From Gammaproteobacteria bacterium (lineage in GTDB: Bacteria > Pseudomonadota > Gammaproteobacteria > Thiohalobacterales > Thiohalobacteraceae): DNA of 47,798 bases. The stretch's first letter is position 1, and every line of letters starts with the position of its first letter. The stretch is from the NCBI GenBank assembly GCA_003695825.1, contig RFHK01000026.1, positions 1 to 47,798 on the forward strand. The letters are read 5' to 3'. The notes under the pieces were generated by a model, which searched no databases, was not told the origin of the DNA, and saw only the letters and a program-made list of their open reading frames with translations. Below are positions 47,297 through 47,798 of the stretch, piece after piece. Position numbers and translations under genes: made by a program.

Positions 47297-47408
47297 GGCG
47301 GACCATGCCAGCCGCACCCCGGCGCACGAGTCCACCGCTGCCGCTGCTCCCTTCCGGGCCTGACGGGGTTCACGGCTTGTCGTCGCGGGGGGACCGACAC
47401 GGCCCACC
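47297..47408 (-). ncRNA. ffs: Signal recognition particle 4.5S RNA
   Basis: The apical loop motif GTCAGGCCCGGAAGGGAGCAGC-type sequence (about 47340-47362) is the Ffh-binding signature of bacterial SRP RNA. The ends pair: 5' GGTGGGCC with 3' GGTCCGCC over eight bases with wobble, and the stem continues inward, giving about 112 nt, the size of E. coli 4.5S. Together with Ffh it targets membrane proteins to FtsY. It lies between a strong promoter and dnaX; ends are estimated from pairing. Confidence 0.93.
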
Positions 47409-47415
47409 GGGAAGG

Positions 47416-47444
47416 ATTATACGCGACTCGGGCGGGCTTGGCAG
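47416..47444 (-). promoter_or_regulatory. ffs promoter
   Basis: A perfect TATAAT (47421-47416) lies about eight bases before the RNA 5' end; CTGCCA (47444-47439) at 17-base spacing is a partial -35. Readthrough could also feed dnaX-ybaB-recR. Confidence 0.55.
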
Positions 47445-47532
47445 ATCGCCCTGCGGGCGCGGTGCCTTGCGTGGGCGGCGGGCCGGGCGAATAATCCCCG
47501 TCGGTTCCCCGGATTGGGATTGCGGGTCTCCC

Positions 47533-47798
47533 ATGCACGGCAACGCCGAACACCTCCTGGCACGTCTGGAACACCACTGGCGGGGGCATTTTTCCGCCCA
47601 GGAGATCCACCGCAGGCTGCACGCAGGGCTCGCTGAGCTCCGTGACCTCCTGCACAAGAACACCGAGGACGCCCGCCTCGTCAGCCACACCCTGCTGCGC
47701 CTCGCCGCCCGGGAGGAGATCCCACCGGAAGAGATGGCCGCGGCCGACCGGGCCCTTCACGCCCTGGCGGGAACCTTCGGCCTCGCCCTGCTCGCCCT
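47533..47798 (+). CDS. Hypothetical protein, N-terminal fragment
   Basis: An open frame beginning MHGNAEHLLARLEHHWRG runs off the right window edge after 88 codons. It is helical and charged (SAQEIHRRLHAGLAELRDLLHKNTE), with IPPEEMAAADRALHALAG and a hydrophobic end (FGLALLA) that may begin a membrane segment. I do not recognise it. Third-position GC is high as in neighbours. It is divergent from the ffs-dnaX unit, with 111 bases between its ATG and the ffs -10. Confidence 0.55.
   Translation, partial: MHGNAEHLLARLEHHWRGHFSAQEIHRRLHAGLAELRDLLHKNTEDARLVSHTLLRLAAREEIPPEEMAAADRALHALAGTFGLALLA

Overview
This window is a GC-rich, densely packed chromosomal segment of a gammaproteobacterium. Gene order supports that placement: folD-tRNAs-tig-clpP-clpX-lon-hupB-ppiD, lpxH-ppiA-(aminoacyl-tRNA synthetase)-cysS-folD, rimP-nusA-infB, ffs-dnaX-ybaB-recR and orn/rsgA. 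A TusE/DsrC sulfur carrier and FeoABC would suit a Chromatiales/Ectothiorhodospiraceae-like sulfur bacterium, but genus is not provable from the sequence alone. No insertion sequence, prophage, integrase or CRISPR array was seen. Nothing longer than 300 bases lacks a gene or RNA.

Layout. 1-2370: infB (cut by the window edge), nusA and rimP on the minus strand, behind a promoter and two terminator-like leader hairpins. 2405-3184: two small plus-strand unknown genes, the first with a possible leader peptide. 3402-6455: feoABC under an overlapping Fur box and promoter, with two FNR/CRP-type palindromes further upstream. 6664-8693: a phosphotransferase/P-loop kinase fusion convergent with a CPBP intramembrane protease. 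8808-12393: three nucleotide-sugar genes interrupted by an 18-unit array of 7-bp repeats. 12419-16327: dnaQ, a dicarboxylate/glutamate symporter and ppiD. 16392-23871: proteostasis block (hupB with two tRNAs, lon with a sigma-32 promoter, clpX, clpP, tig, five tRNAs). 23941-29226: folD, cysS, gltX, ppiA, lpxH. 29269-31278: three poorly known genes including a DUF455 ferritin-like protein.

31369-33268 holds the most interesting unit: a two-gene SOS-type operon, lexA followed by a Y-family polymerase with ATGA overlap. Its promoter carries two copies of GTTC-N7-GTTC, the alphaproteobacterial LexA box type, in perfect inverted arrangement. One copy fills the -35/-10 spacer exactly. The 47-bp palindrome could also fold in the mRNA and cover the lexA ribosome binding site.

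33308-47798: cnoX, tusE, adk, a monooxygenase/Fe-ADH pair, solitary iscR with its own type-1-like site, DUF1249, pgm, a peroxiredoxin, orn, a divergent operon M48 protease-cytochrome c-phhB-rsgA, then recR-ybaB-dnaX behind the 4.5S RNA, and the start of an unidentified gene.

Together the genes cover translation and transcription factors, protein folding and degradation, iron uptake and Fe-S sensing, envelope sugar precursors, and an SOS cassette. Regulatory calls rest on motif reading by eye.
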